From assembly GCA_011523365.1 (NCBI GenBank), contig WTGY01000084.1:1-42742 (forward strand): DNA of 42,742 nucleotides. The letters run 5' to 3'. The position numbers and the translations under genes were made by a program. This document shows positions 1 through 8,439 of the stretch, one piece after another. This DNA comes from Caldilineaceae bacterium (GTDB lineage: Bacteria; Chloroflexota; Anaerolineae; Caldilineales; Caldilineaceae). The notes beneath the pieces were generated by a model. That model was not told the DNA's origin. It made no database searches and saw only the letters and a program-made list of their open reading frames with translations. Every line of letters starts with the position of its first letter. Positions within the stretch are counted from its first letter, which is position 1.

Positions 1-72
1 GGGCCGAATAGGCCCGACCGCCCAGAACTGCAGTGGTCAGTAGTTAGTAGTCAGTGGTCAGTGACTGCGGCT
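1..72. repeat. Dispersed intergenic repeat, copy A (3' part, cut by window start)
   Basis: Bases 1-40 match 23126-23165 with a single difference (base 8, A versus C). After that come variants of a GTCAGTGGTCAG motif. The part of the repeat that precedes this segment in copy B is missing because the window starts here. Bases 73-175 show nothing else and form the downstream flank of the first permease gene, which ends at 176. Confidence 0.8.
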
Positions 73-175
73 ACTGATTGAGGATTGGTGTGATGCGGAG
101 TGAGGAGAGAGAAACGGCTTTGCTCGGTTGAATCCGGGTTGCGGAAGGGGTGTGGCTGATTGCGGCGGAGTGGGG

Positions 176-1138
176 TCAGAAGATGCCGGGGAGGTCCCAA
201 CGTTTGGCGAGGCGGTCGGCGAGGAGGACGAGCACCATGCCGACGAGTCCGTTGAAGAGGCCGGCGGCGGTGGTGAAGTCGAAGCGGGCCTGACGGATGC
301 CGACGCGGTAGATGAAGGTCTCGATGACGTCGGCGGTGGTGAGCACCATGTTGTTCTGGAGGATGAATATCTGCTCGAAGCCGACGTTGAGGAAGAATCC
401 GATCTGGAGGATGAAGAGGGTGACGATGGTCATGGCGAGGCCGGGGAGGGTGACGTAGCGCATGAGCTGCCAGCGGTTGGCGCCGTCGATGATGGCGGCC
501 TCGTAGAGGGTGAGATCGATTGTGGAGATGGTGGCGAGGTAGATGATGGCGGCCCAGCCGGTCTCTTTGAGCAGCGATGAGATGATGACGATGGGTTGGA
601 AGTAACCGGGCTTCTGGAAGAAGGCGATTTTTTCCAGGCCGAATGAGGCGATGATGTTGTTAACGATGCCGTTTGCGGGCGAAAGGACGATGTAGAGAAT
701 GGCGCCGTAGATCACCCAGGAGAGGAAATGAGGGACGTAGACGACGGTTTGAACAAAGCGCTTATAGGCCATGTGGCGGACTTCGTTGACGAAGAGCGCC
801 AGAATGATAGGGGCAGGGAAGGTGAAGAGCATCTTGAAAACAGCGATGGATACGGTGTTGCGGAGAACGCGCAGGAAGGCGGGATCGTCGAAGAGCGTGT
901 TGAAGTGCTTGAGGCCAACCCACTGGCTGCCCCAGATCCCGTGCATCAGCTGGTACTTTTTGAAGGCGATGATGTTGCCCCACATGGGGTAGAAACGGAA
1001 GATAGCGAAGAAGACGAAGGGCAGGACAAGCATCAGGTAGAGATAGCGGTATGTCCAGGCGTTGAAGAGAAACTGCGCCCAGAAGCCCCGGTTGCGGCCC
1101 GGTGTGGCGGCGGACTTGGATACGGCTGATGTTGCCAC
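176..1138 (-). CDS. Carbohydrate ABC transporter permease (LplB-like)
   Basis: This is an inner-membrane permease of the CUT1 family, about 320 aa with roughly six hydrophobic segments. Near the C-terminal third is the EAA loop (YEAAIIDGANRWQLMRYVTLP) that docks the ATPase. The sequence resembles LplB/YteP permeases for complex oligosaccharides. I chose the GTG at 1138 because the frame opens further upstream only by overlapping the end of the binding-protein gene, and the extra N-terminal residues there look unlike a permease. This start leaves a 71-base gap holding a strong hairpin. It is the last gene of a three-gene transport operon with no ATPase gene. The substrate cannot be read from the sequence. 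Confidence 0.88.
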   Translation of the reverse strand: MATSAVSKSAATPGRNRGFWAQFLFNAWTYRYLYLMLVLPFVFFAIFRFYPMWGNIIAFKKYQLMHGIWGSQWVGLKHFNTLFDDPAFLRVLRNTVSIAVFKMLFTFPAPIILALFVNEVRHMAYKRFVQTVVYVPHFLSWVIYGAILYIVLSPANGIVNNIIASFGLEKIAFFQKPGYFQPIVIISSLLKETGWAAIIYLATISTIDLTLYEAAIIDGANRWQLMRYVTLPGLAMTIVTLFILQIGFFLNVGFEQIFILQNNMVLTTADVIETFIYRVGIRQARFDFTTAAGLFNGLVGMVLVLLADRLAKRWDLPGIF

Positions 1139-1158
1139 TTTTCCATCCTCAACTGGCA

Positions 1159-1196
1159 GTGGCAGGAGCCCGGGCGCTACCCCGGCCTCCTGCCAC
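1159..1196 (-). promoter_or_regulatory. Intergenic hairpin between binding-protein and permease genes
   Basis: A perfect 10-bp stem (GTGGCAGGAG at 1159-1168 with its complement at 1187-1196) encloses a mismatch, a further 5-bp GC stem and a 6-nt loop. It lies just after the stop codon of the binding-protein gene and has no U-tract. This fits the mRNA-stabilising or partially terminating hairpins known from malE-malF type operons, which keep binding protein in excess over permease. Confidence 0.65.
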
Positions 1197-1209
1197 CGTT
1201 GTTTGACTG

Positions 1210-2814
1210 CTAGATCTCGTTGACCTGCTCGGTCAGCAGAGGTCCACCGTTCTTTTCGAAGAAGTCGAGCCACTCGGACCAACCCTGGTCGATATCGATG
1301 GTGCCGGCCACCGCCTGCGAGATGAACTCGCCGAAACGGGTTTGCAGGCCGGGCCAGAACTCCTTATCGGCCTGGACGGGGCGGGGCTTTTCGGTGAGTC
1401 TGAGGTATTCCTGTGAAATTACCTGGGCGGCAAGCGCTTCCTCGGAATACTTGGCTGCGAGCATGTCTTCGAAATGCTTCTTCATGTCGGGCGGGAAGGT
1501 TGGGAAGGGCTGCACACCGCCCAAGGTTCCGATCGTGAGCCAGAGGCCCCAGAAGACGCTGATGTCCTGGACTTCATTTTGTTTCTGGGACCACTCGTCA
1601 CCCATGGCCTTCTTCTCTTCGGGTGTGTATTCGACACACCATCCGTTCTCGTTGAGGCCCTTGTTGGTTGCGCCGAGGACGCCTTCGCAGATGATCTGGG
1701 AGGCGATATCGGGCGTAAAGAACCAGTCGATGACGCGTACACAGTCTTCGGGATGTTCGGCGGTGATGGGGATGACGAAGCACCAGGGCCAGCCTTCGCC
1801 GGTGTAGCCACGGCCGCCCGGTCCTTCGGGCGCCGGTCCGGCGACGACAGTGGCTTCGGGTGCGACGGTCCTGATCTGTTCCTGGGCGAAATCGACGGCG
1901 CTCCAGGCGGTGTAGACATTGCCGGCGATTCCGGCGCGGAAGGCGTTGTCCTTCTGGCCGAGGGGGATGCTGATGGAATCGGGATGGAAGCCGCCATCGG
2001 CCCAGACGGAGCTCATCCAAGAGAGCGCGTCCTTCATGCCGGGCTGGACCCAGTCCAACTCGAGGCGGCCGTCGCGCTGGCGCCAGAAGCCGTTGAGATG
2101 GTGGCCGACGGCGACGCCGAATGCGTGGAAGAAGTCGTCGTCGAAGCGGACGGAGTTGTAAAGCAGGCGGCCATAGGTGTCGTCCTGACCGTTGCCATCG
2201 GGGTCGCTGTTGGAGAAGGCGCGCAGCACCTCGCCATACTCGTCGATTGTTTCGGGGATGCCGAGGCCGAGCGACTCCAGCCAGTCGCCGCGATACTGGC
2301 TGGTCCAGATATTGAGGTCGTAGATATTGTGGGTGACGGCGACCTGCCTGCCATCGTAGACGGTGGAGGCCCAGGCCCCCTCGGGCGTGACAGCGAGGAT
2401 ATTCTGGCCGAACTGTTCCAGCAGCGGCCCGGTTTCGATGATGACCTCGTTTTCCATCATCAGGGGAATGTCGTTAAAGGCGTTGCAGAACTGGAGGTCG
2501 GCGAGGTCGCCACTGGCGATCTGGACTGGAATTTTGTCCAAGTAGGCTGCGTAGCTGACCCAGCGGTTTTCGAACTCGATATCGGGAAAGCTGGCGCGCA
2601 GCAGTTGCATACGGTGGGACTTCTCCGAGGCTTCGACGCTGCCGCCGCCAATGTGGGAGATGGAGATCTTCTTTTTCTCACCGGCGGGCATTTCAGAGTC
2701 GGCCATATCGGTCTGTGCTGCGGGCGGGGCACATGCGGCCAGATAGGCACTGAAGGTGCCGACCCCCATCAGTTTGAGGGCCTGGCGGCGGGTAAACTTT
2801 GACTGTACGGACAT
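1210..2814 (-). CDS. Extracellular sugar-binding lipoprotein (CUT1, LplA-like)
   Basis: A solute-binding protein of about 534 aa that would capture the sugar outside the membrane and hand it to the two flanking permeases. The N-terminus has twin arginines (R9-R10), a hydrophobic stretch and an LAAC lipobox with Cys28, so it is probably exported, possibly by Tat, and lipid-anchored. The ATG at 2814 is preceded by AGGAGGA at 8-nt spacing; an earlier in-frame start at 2853 has no such site. The size (over 500 aa) fits the large LplA/YtcQ class. The middle of the protein is rich in Trp and Asp, as in oligosaccharide binders. The substrate is unknown. Confidence 0.9.
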   Translation of the reverse strand: MSVQSKFTRRQALKLMGVGTFSAYLAACAPPAAQTDMADSEMPAGEKKKISISHIGGGSVEASEKSHRMQLLRASFPDIEFENRWVSYAAYLDKIPVQIASGDLADLQFCNAFNDIPLMMENEVIIETGPLLEQFGQNILAVTPEGAWASTVYDGRQVAVTHNIYDLNIWTSQYRGDWLESLGLGIPETIDEYGEVLRAFSNSDPDGNGQDDTYGRLLYNSVRFDDDFFHAFGVAVGHHLNGFWRQRDGRLELDWVQPGMKDALSWMSSVWADGGFHPDSISIPLGQKDNAFRAGIAGNVYTAWSAVDFAQEQIRTVAPEATVVAGPAPEGPGGRGYTGEGWPWCFVIPITAEHPEDCVRVIDWFFTPDIASQIICEGVLGATNKGLNENGWCVEYTPEEKKAMGDEWSQKQNEVQDISVFWGLWLTIGTLGGVQPFPTFPPDMKKHFEDMLAAKYSEEALAAQVISQEYLRLTEKPRPVQADKEFWPGLQTRFGEFISQAVAGTIDIDQGWSEWLDFFEKNGGPLLTEQVNEI

Positions 2815-2946
2815 GTTTGATTTCCTCCTGTGGAAACTGAACTTTGATCGCACTTGAGATGAAAATCACTTCACGTCAACTGCATGGGACAGATCCTGGA
2901 ATTACGGTGCAAAGACGCTTTCAGGGCAACCGGTACCCAGCGACAT

Positions 2947-3825
2947 CTACCCTTTGATTGCGCCCAAAAGGATGCCTTTGATGAAATAGCGTTGGAAGAA
3001 CGGATAAGCGATCAGCATGGGGATGGCGGCGATGATGACGCTGGAAGCCTTGAGGGCTTCCATGCCGGCCAGCCGTTCGAAATCGTCGGCGCTTGCGGTT
3101 TGGGTGGCGAGCTGCATGGACCAGATCATGTCGCGCAGGATCACCTGGAGCGGCTGCTTGTTGCCGTCGTTGATGAAGAAGATGGCGGGCAGGAAGAGAT
3201 TCCAGTTGGCGACGACATAGAACAGGGTCAAGGTCAGGAGCACGGGGACGGACAGGGGCAGCATGATATGGATGAGGACTCTGAAATCGTTGGCGCCGTC
3301 GATGATTGCGGACTCTTCCAGTTCGCGGGGCAGGGCCTGGAAGTAGCTCTTGAGCACGATCATGTTGAAGGTGTTGATGGCGTAGGGCCAGATGAGAGAG
3401 CCCCAGCTGTCGATGAGGCCGACTTCGCGAACGGTGAGGTAGAAGGGGATCAGGCTGGGCGGGAAGATCATCTGGAAGACGATGAGGGTCATGAAGACAT
3501 TGCGGGCAGGCAAGTAGGTACGCGAGAGCGGATAGGCGCAGAGAATGGTCATGAGCATCTGCACCAGCGTGGCGTAGGTGGTAATCATGAAGGAGTTACG
3601 ATAGGCGAGCCAGAAGGTGCCGCCGATGATAAGGCGTTCGTAGGCATCGAAGGAGAAACCGACCGGCCAGATGTAGACCTCGCCGCGGAGGATGGGGGCT
3701 TCGGCGCTGAAGGAGCGGGCGATGGTGTGGAGGAAGGGGGTCACGGCGATGAAGGCGAAGATGCCGAGGCCCAGATAGATCAGGACTGACTCAAGGCGGA
3801 AGCGGAAATTGCGGGAAGCGACCAT
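2947..3825 (-). CDS. Carbohydrate ABC transporter permease (LplC/YtcP-like)
   Basis: A 292-aa inner-membrane CUT1 permease with about six hydrophobic segments. The EAA-loop equivalent is EESAIIDGANDFRVLIHIML, and the C-terminus (KGILLGAIKG) is typical of MalG/LplC-type subunits. It is the first gene of the operon permease, binding protein, permease, so the binding protein is encoded between its two membrane partners. Only a weak ribosome-binding site precedes the ATG at 3825. A candidate promoter lies at 4089-4117. No ATP-binding subunit is encoded nearby. Confidence 0.9.
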   Translation of the reverse strand: MVASRNFRFRLESVLIYLGLGIFAFIAVTPFLHTIARSFSAEAPILRGEVYIWPVGFSFDAYERLIIGGTFWLAYRNSFMITTYATLVQMLMTILCAYPLSRTYLPARNVFMTLIVFQMIFPPSLIPFYLTVREVGLIDSWGSLIWPYAINTFNMIVLKSYFQALPRELEESAIIDGANDFRVLIHIMLPLSVPVLLTLTLFYVVANWNLFLPAIFFINDGNKQPLQVILRDMIWSMQLATQTASADDFERLAGMEALKASSVIIAAIPMLIAYPFFQRYFIKGILLGAIKG

Positions 3826-4411
3826 TTGACACCTGAACAGCAGTGGCTGGCGGCCGGCGCGCTCGCGGGAGCTACAGGCCAGAAGTTGCGAGGCACAGGG
3901 AGTATAACGTGAGCGTGCGGCCCGAAATCGGCAGGACGTGTGACGCGGAAATGGAGCTTCTGCCGTTTTGGGGCTCTCAAAGGGTCCGTTTGAGGCGCCC
4001 GTTTGGGTAGGCGAGGAACCGTTATGCGTTCTGAGTGCGCCTGTTTACGAGAGCGGAGCGGGAAAGAACAGCATAATATTTGGGGGGCATCTTAGCACAG
4101 TCGGAGAGGGTTGCCAATGTATTCGAAAATTGGGGAAATCGCGACCTGAAATTGGATTGACTCCATTTGGGAGGGGTTGCGGCGACAGGAACCAGCAGGA
4201 CGCGTCTGCACACTGGCGGCGTCTTGTTGACGCGAGGGACAAGCGTTTCAGGAGCGTTGCATGAGAGATCCCGAGAGACCACTAAGCGAAACGGGGACCA
4301 GGAGTGACTGGATTGTAGAGGCCGACCGATGAATGTGGGAGGTTTTGGCCACTGCCTGGGACAGCAACACCATTGCCTACCGGATTTTGCGGTTTTCTCT
4401 GTGCGGCGGGA
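3826..4411. other. Intergenic region upstream of first transport operon
   Basis: A 586-base non-coding stretch between the metallopeptidase gene (ending at 4412) and the first permease gene (starting at 3825), both on the minus strand. It holds a candidate minus-strand promoter (4089-4117) and an imperfect LacI-type operator-like sequence around 4238-4250 (GACAAGCGTTTCA). The remaining open frames here are short and show no family features or ribosome-binding sites. Confidence 0.5.
4089..4117 (-). promoter_or_regulatory. Candidate sigma70-type promoter for first transport operon
   Basis: On the minus strand TTGGCA (4112-4117) and TAAGAT (4089-4094) are separated by exactly 17 nt. This is 5 of 6 and 4 of 6 matches to the consensus. 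It would give a leader of about 260 nt before the ATG at 3825. Confidence 0.4.
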
Positions 4412-4792
4412 TCAGTAGGCGCCGATTTCGACGAGGCGGTCGTCGTCGATGCCGAAGTGGTGGGCGATTTCGTGGCGGACGACCCTTTGGACGAGGTCGC
4501 GGACATCGGATTCGGTGCGGCAGCGCATGAGGATGGGGCGGCGGTAGATGCTGATCTTGTCGGGCATGACGAGGTTGTAGCCGTGCGTTCGATCGGTCTG
4601 GGGGATGCCTTGGTACAGCCCCAGGAGCTCGGTGCGGTGATTCAGGCCAACGGATTGGAGGGTGGCGCGATCGGGCCATTCCTCGACGAAGATGGCGACG
4701 TTTTCGAGGCAGTCGAGGAAGATATCGGGCAGGTCTTCTATGGCGCTGAGGACCAGCTCGTCGAACTGATCCTGGTTTCTGATCGATTTCAT
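4412..4792 (-). CDS. Small zincin-like metallopeptidase family protein
   Basis: A 126-aa soluble protein with a zinc-binding HEIAH motif (His107, Glu108, His111) near its C-terminus, followed by an acidic patch. Length and motif position match the minimal metallopeptidases of the DUF1025/PF06262 type, which are widespread in Actinobacteria and Chloroflexi. The physiological substrate of that family is not established. The gene starts 17 bp after the stop of the four-domain lipoprotein gene and is probably co-transcribed with it. Confidence 0.8.
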   Translation of the reverse strand: MKSIRNQDQFDELVLSAIEDLPDIFLDCLENVAIFVEEWPDRATLQSVGLNHRTELLGLYQGIPQTDRTHGYNLVMPDKISIYRRPILMRCRTESDVRDLVQRVVRHEIAHHFGIDDDRLVEIGAY

Positions 4793-4809
4793 TGGCCTGA
4801 AGGTATCAG

Positions 4810-6240
4810 CTATTCGTCGTTTTCGGCCTCAAGGGTGCAGTGTACGAGCGGGCCTTCGGGGTCGGTGCTGGTGTGATAATTGTAGGATTCGCCACCGGTT
4901 TCGAGGACTATCAGGTAGCCAGGCGTGATCATCTGGGCGTACATGCCGTCCGGCTCGGGACAGCCGAGACTGGTGTCGCTCCACTCCACCTCTTCGGTGC
5001 TGAGAACGGTGATCTCATCGGAGGCGACGTTGGCGGCCTGCATAAGATCCTCGGTGGCGCGTTCGACGAGGCGGGACAGGGGATCAGCGACGACCATTTG
5101 GGGGGCGATTTCGACCATCGCCAGCGCGGCGGGGGTTCCGTCTTCGGTGCATTGCACAATGGGGCCAGCGGGGTCGGCCGCGGTGTGATAGTTAAATGTG
5201 TTGCCGTCGGATTCGAGGACGACGAGGAAGCCCGGTGTGATGACCTGGGCGTACATGGTGTCCGGGTCGGGGCAGCCGAGGCTGGTGTCGCTCCACTCGA
5301 CCTCTTCGGTGCTGACGACGGAGATGGCGTCGGCGGCGGCGCCGGTGGCCTGCACGAGGTCTTCTTTGGCGCGTTCGATCAGGAGGGTCAGCGCATCTTC
5401 GTCCACAAGCATCTCTCCTACAGGTTGCGTTGGGAGGGCGGGATCCGCGCTGGCGGGCGTCCCGTCTTCGGTGCAGTGCACCAGCGGTCCTTCGGGGTCG
5501 GCGGCGGTGTGGTAGTCATAGGTATTGCCGCCGGATTCGAGGACGATCTTGTAGCCCGGCGTGATCACCTGCGCGTACATCATGTTCGGCTCCTGACAGC
5601 CGAGGCTGGTGTCGCTCCACTCCACCTCTTCCGTGCTGACGACGGTGATGGCGTCGGAGGCGGCGCCGGTCGCCTGTATGAGGTCTTCAGATGCGCGTTC
5701 GATCAGTCGGGGCAGGGGGTCCTCAGCATCGATCCGGGTCTCTTCTACCTCTTCTTCGAGCTCCTGCGGTTGGGCGACAGCTGCTCCTGCGGGCGTGCCG
5801 TCTTCGGTGCACTGCACGAGCGGTCCTTCGGGGTCGGCGCCGGTGTGATAGTCGAAGGTGTTGCCGCCGGATTCCAAGACGATGAAGTAGCCGGGCGTGA
5901 TCATCTGCGCGTACATCTCGTCCGGATGGGGGCAGCCGAGGCTGGTATCGCCCCATTCCACTTCCTCGGTACTGACGAGGGTGATCTCGTCTGAATCTGC
6001 GCCGGCCGTCTGAACCAGGTCCTCTTTGGCGCGTTCGACAAGGCGAGAGAGGGTACTGTCTTCTTGCGCCTGCGAGGCGGTTTCGGCCGCGGTCGGTTCC
6101 GCTCTGGGAGCGAAGGGATTGCGGATGTTGCAGGCGCTGAGTGACAGTGCAACGATGAGCAGCAAAACGAACGGCGTGGCGGAGGCCACCACGCGCGGTT
6201 GCCGGTCGCCTGCGATTCTTCCTTCTAAACTTTCAGACAC
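4810..6240 (-). CDS. Lipoprotein with four tandem copies of an unnamed two-Cys domain
   Basis: A 476-aa predicted lipoprotein: hydrophobic helix at about 22-36, lipobox LSLSAC with Cys37, then an Ala/Pro/Glu linker. Four near-identical domains follow at about 64-150, 176-262, 284-370 and 387-469. Each has a helix of LxRLxERAxEDLxQ type, the string STEEVEW, the motif DTSLGC, a YAQxITPG turn and a final VxC. Each copy therefore has exactly two Cys (103/144, 215/256, 323/364, 427/468), suitable for one disulfide. I recall similar single domains in Chloroflexi and cyanobacterial secreted proteins but know no named function. The start is GTG at 6240 after AAGGAA. Confidence 0.85.
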   Translation of the reverse strand: MSESLEGRIAGDRQPRVVASATPFVLLLIVALSLSACNIRNPFAPRAEPTAAETASQAQEDSTLSRLVERAKEDLVQTAGADSDEITLVSTEEVEWGDTSLGCPHPDEMYAQMITPGYFIVLESGGNTFDYHTGADPEGPLVQCTEDGTPAGAAVAQPQELEEEVEETRIDAEDPLPRLIERASEDLIQATGAASDAITVVSTEEVEWSDTSLGCQEPNMMYAQVITPGYKIVLESGGNTYDYHTAADPEGPLVHCTEDGTPASADPALPTQPVGEMLVDEDALTLLIERAKEDLVQATGAAADAISVVSTEEVEWSDTSLGCPDPDTMYAQVITPGFLVVLESDGNTFNYHTAADPAGPIVQCTEDGTPAALAMVEIAPQMVVADPLSRLVERATEDLMQAANVASDEITVLSTEEVEWSDTSLGCPEPDGMYAQMITPGYLIVLETGGESYNYHTSTDPEGPLVHCTLEAENDE

Positions 6241-6335
6241 AGTCGTTCCTTGTGGATTAGATAATTGCAGGAATTGAAGGTGTCACGCTCTGCCCGTTCC
6301 TTGTAAGCAAGATTCATACAGGTCTTCGCAGCGTG

Positions 6336-6587
6336 CTAGTAGGCGAGCTGCATCAGCAGATCCTGCAAAATGCCCAGAACGATGAAGACGACGATCGGGG
6401 AGATATCGATCATGCCGATTGGGGGGATGAGCTTGCGGGCGGGTTCGAGCACCGGTTCGGTTACCTGAAACAGAAGCTGCACGATAGGGTGATAGGGATC
6501 CAGGTTCGGGATCCAGGTAATCAGAATCCGGACCAGTAGAACGAAGGTGTAGATCTGGAGTACACGGGCCAAGAGCAGGAAGATCAC
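6336..6587 (-). CDS. YggT family integral membrane protein
   Basis: An 83-aa protein with two hydrophobic helices around a conserved loop containing P..I.P..G, matching one YggT repeat. YggT proteins are linked to osmotic-shock tolerance and, in Gram-positives, to envelope or division loci. It starts at GTG 6587, preceded by AAGGAG. It lies downstream of proC and yggS, the conserved yggS-proC-yggT order seen in many bacteria, which supports all three assignments. Confidence 0.88.
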   Translation of the reverse strand: MIFLLLARVLQIYTFVLLVRILITWIPNLDPYHPIVQLLFQVTEPVLEPARKLIPPIGMIDISPIVVFIVLGILQDLLMQLAY

Positions 6588-6659
6588 GACAACTCCTTAC
6601 GTTAATAGGACGATACGCAGGTATCATCTGTTTCGAGAAGGCGGCACCTGTACTGTTAA

Positions 6660-7490
6660 TTATGCATCACTATCGTCTCCGCCCAGCTCCTTGCTGCGGC
6701 GGTAGGCGGAATCGACTGCATCGATAAGGGCGGAACGGACGCCGGCGCGCTCCAGCACGAGGGTACCGGCGGCGGTTGTGCCCGCGGGACTGGTGACGCG
6801 GTTGCGCAGGTCGGCCGGATGGAGGCCGCTCTGGCGCATCAGCTCGACGCTGCCCGCTACTGTCTGCAACACCATTTGTTGGGACTGGTCGCGGCTGAAA
6901 CCGATATGTACACCTGCATCGATGAGAGCCTCGAGCAGGAGATAGACGAAGCCGGGCCCGGAGCCGCTCAAGCCGGTGGCCATATCGAGGTAGTGTTCGT
7001 CGGCGACATAGATGGCCTCGCCCATGGCCTCGAGGATGGCCCGGGCGGCGGCGCGGTCGGTGTCGGACACGGCGGCGGTGTCGGTCCATACGGTCATGCC
7101 TTTGCCGACCTGGGCGGGCGTGTTGGGCATGGAGCGGACGATTTTGTCGTGGCCGAGACCGGATTGGAGCGTTTCGATACGTACACCTGCCATGATACTG
7201 ACTACGAGCGCGTCGTGGGAGAGGTTTCCACCCAGGTCTGCCATGACCAGGTCGAGGACCTGGGGCTTGACGGCCAGAACGACGACTGAGGCGCCGTTCA
7301 CGGCGCGGGCGTTGTCGGTTTCGGTGGTCACGCCGTATGTGTCGTTTAACAGTTCACGGCGGGCGGGCACGGGCTCGGAAACGCAGATCTGTGTTGAGTT
7401 GAGGAGCCGGTTACTGATGAGTGAGCCGATTGTGGCCTCACCCATGGCGCCGCCGCCGATAAAGGTCGTTTTTCCTTGAAGCTGACTCAT
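6660..7490 (-). CDS. proC: Pyrroline-5-carboxylate reductase
   Basis: A 276-aa cytoplasmic enzyme that reduces 1-pyrroline-5-carboxylate to L-proline with NAD(P)H, the last step of proline synthesis. The N-terminal Rossmann motif is [25 protein letters not shown] lies mid-protein, and the C-terminal P5CR signature [16 protein letters not shown] is intact. Length is normal for the family. The ATG overlaps the stop of yggS (ATGA, 7487-7490), so the two are translationally coupled. AGGGAG within the yggS end serves as ribosome-binding site. Confidence 0.96.
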   Translation of the reverse strand: MSQLQGKTTFIGGGAMGEATIGSLISNRLLNSTQICVSEPVPARRELLNDTYGVTTETDNARAVNGASVVVLAVKPQVLDLVMADLGGNLSHDALVVSIMAGVRIETLQSGLGHDKIVRSMPNTPAQVGKGMTVWTDTAAVSDTDRAAARAILEAMGEAIYVADEHYLDMATGLSGSGPGFVYLLLEALIDAGVHIGFSRDQSQQMVLQTVAGSVELMRQSGLHPADLRNRVTSPAGTTAAGTLVLERAGVRSALIDAVDSAYRRSKELGGDDSDA

Positions 7491-8236
7491 TCGTACTCCC
7501 TGTGGCCGAAGATAGCGGTGCCGACGCGTACGATTGTGGCGCCCTCTTCGATGGCGACTTCGAAGTCGCTTGTCATGCCCATGGACAGATGCTGCCAGGT
7601 TGCCTGGGGAAACTGTGCGGGGGGGAAGGTATGCCGCAGCTCCTGAAGCAGGCAGCGCAGGTCGCGAAAAAGTGGCCTTACCTCTTCGGCATCGTCTACA
7701 TACGGGGCCATTGTCATGAGCCCGCAGTAACGCAGTGCGGGCAGGTCCAGCAGAGCGGGCAGCGCGTCGACCAGGCCGGCGGGGGAGAAGCCCTGTTTGC
7801 TCGCTTCGCCGCTGACGTTGACTTCGAGGAGGACGTCGAGGGTGCGGTCGTTTTCGGCGGCCAGACGGCTGAGGCGCTGGGCGATTTTTGGCCTGTCGAC
7901 TGCATGAATGAGGCAGATTGCGCTCTTGCCCGGCGGGGACTGAAAGGAAGGCGGTCCCAGCGCCAGTTTGGCTTTGCGGCTCTGGATCGTGCCGATGGCG
8001 TGCCAGCGGATCGGGTCCAGTCCTGCTGCGGCGGCGGCTTCGGCCTTTTGCCAGAGTTCTTCCACCCGATTTTCACCGAAGTCGACCTGGCCGGCGGCGG
8101 CGGTTTCTGCGATCAGCGACAGCGGTTTTGTCTTGCTCACGGCGACGAGGGTGATTTCGTCGGGGGACCGCTGCGCGCGCCGCGCGGCCCCGGCCATGCG
8201 TGCGCGTACCTGGTGCAGGTTATCAGCAATCGTCAT
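7487..8236 (-). CDS. YggS/PLPBP family pyridoxal phosphate homeostasis protein
   Basis: A 249-aa PLP-binding protein with the fold of the alanine racemase N-domain. The PLP lysine lies in VAVSKTK (Lys35). [13 protein letters not shown] corresponds to the conserved H-IG-QxxK motif, and SMGMTSDF plus RVGTAIFG form the phosphate-binding end. The family has no known catalytic activity and buffers free PLP, with effects on amino acid metabolism. It sits directly upstream of proC with a 4-bp overlap. The start at 8236 has no strong ribosome-binding site, so the exact N-terminus is less certain. Confidence 0.93.
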   Translation of the reverse strand: MTIADNLHQVRARMAGAARRAQRSPDEITLVAVSKTKPLSLIAETAAAGQVDFGENRVEELWQKAEAAAAAGLDPIRWHAIGTIQSRKAKLALGPPSFQSPPGKSAICLIHAVDRPKIAQRLSRLAAENDRTLDVLLEVNVSGEASKQGFSPAGLVDALPALLDLPALRYCGLMTMAPYVDDAEEVRPLFRDLRCLLQELRHTFPPAQFPQATWQHLSMGMTSDFEVAIEEGATIVRVGTAIFGHREYE

Positions 8237-8439
8237 GGCTGGTCGTCACAGTCGGCGTAACAGGCGGTGCGCTCGTGCATCGCTGGACATCAGGATATTC
8301 AACATGCGCCCATGCCGCGAGGCGGGCACCTTCAAGACACCCTATTGTCGCCAATTGTTCAGATTTCGTCCAATTGAGAATATTTGGTAGCAGGGGTCTG
8401 CTCGGCGTAGTGGGGAATGCGCCGCACTGAGAGTGGACT

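Noticed and set aside
1474..2802. Long plus-strand open frame (442 codons) opposite the first binding-protein gene
   Set aside because: It is rich in Gly, Asp and Ala without family features and mirrors the codon bias of the real minus-strand gene. Similar mirror frames oppose the four-domain lipoprotein (4840-5994), the M20 gene (8521-9723) and the second binding-protein gene (11811-13388).
4840..6100. Regularly spaced repeats resembling a CRISPR or tandem DNA array
   Set aside because: The period is about 310-340 bases and the repeats encode the four protein domains of the lipoprotein. They are coding repeats.
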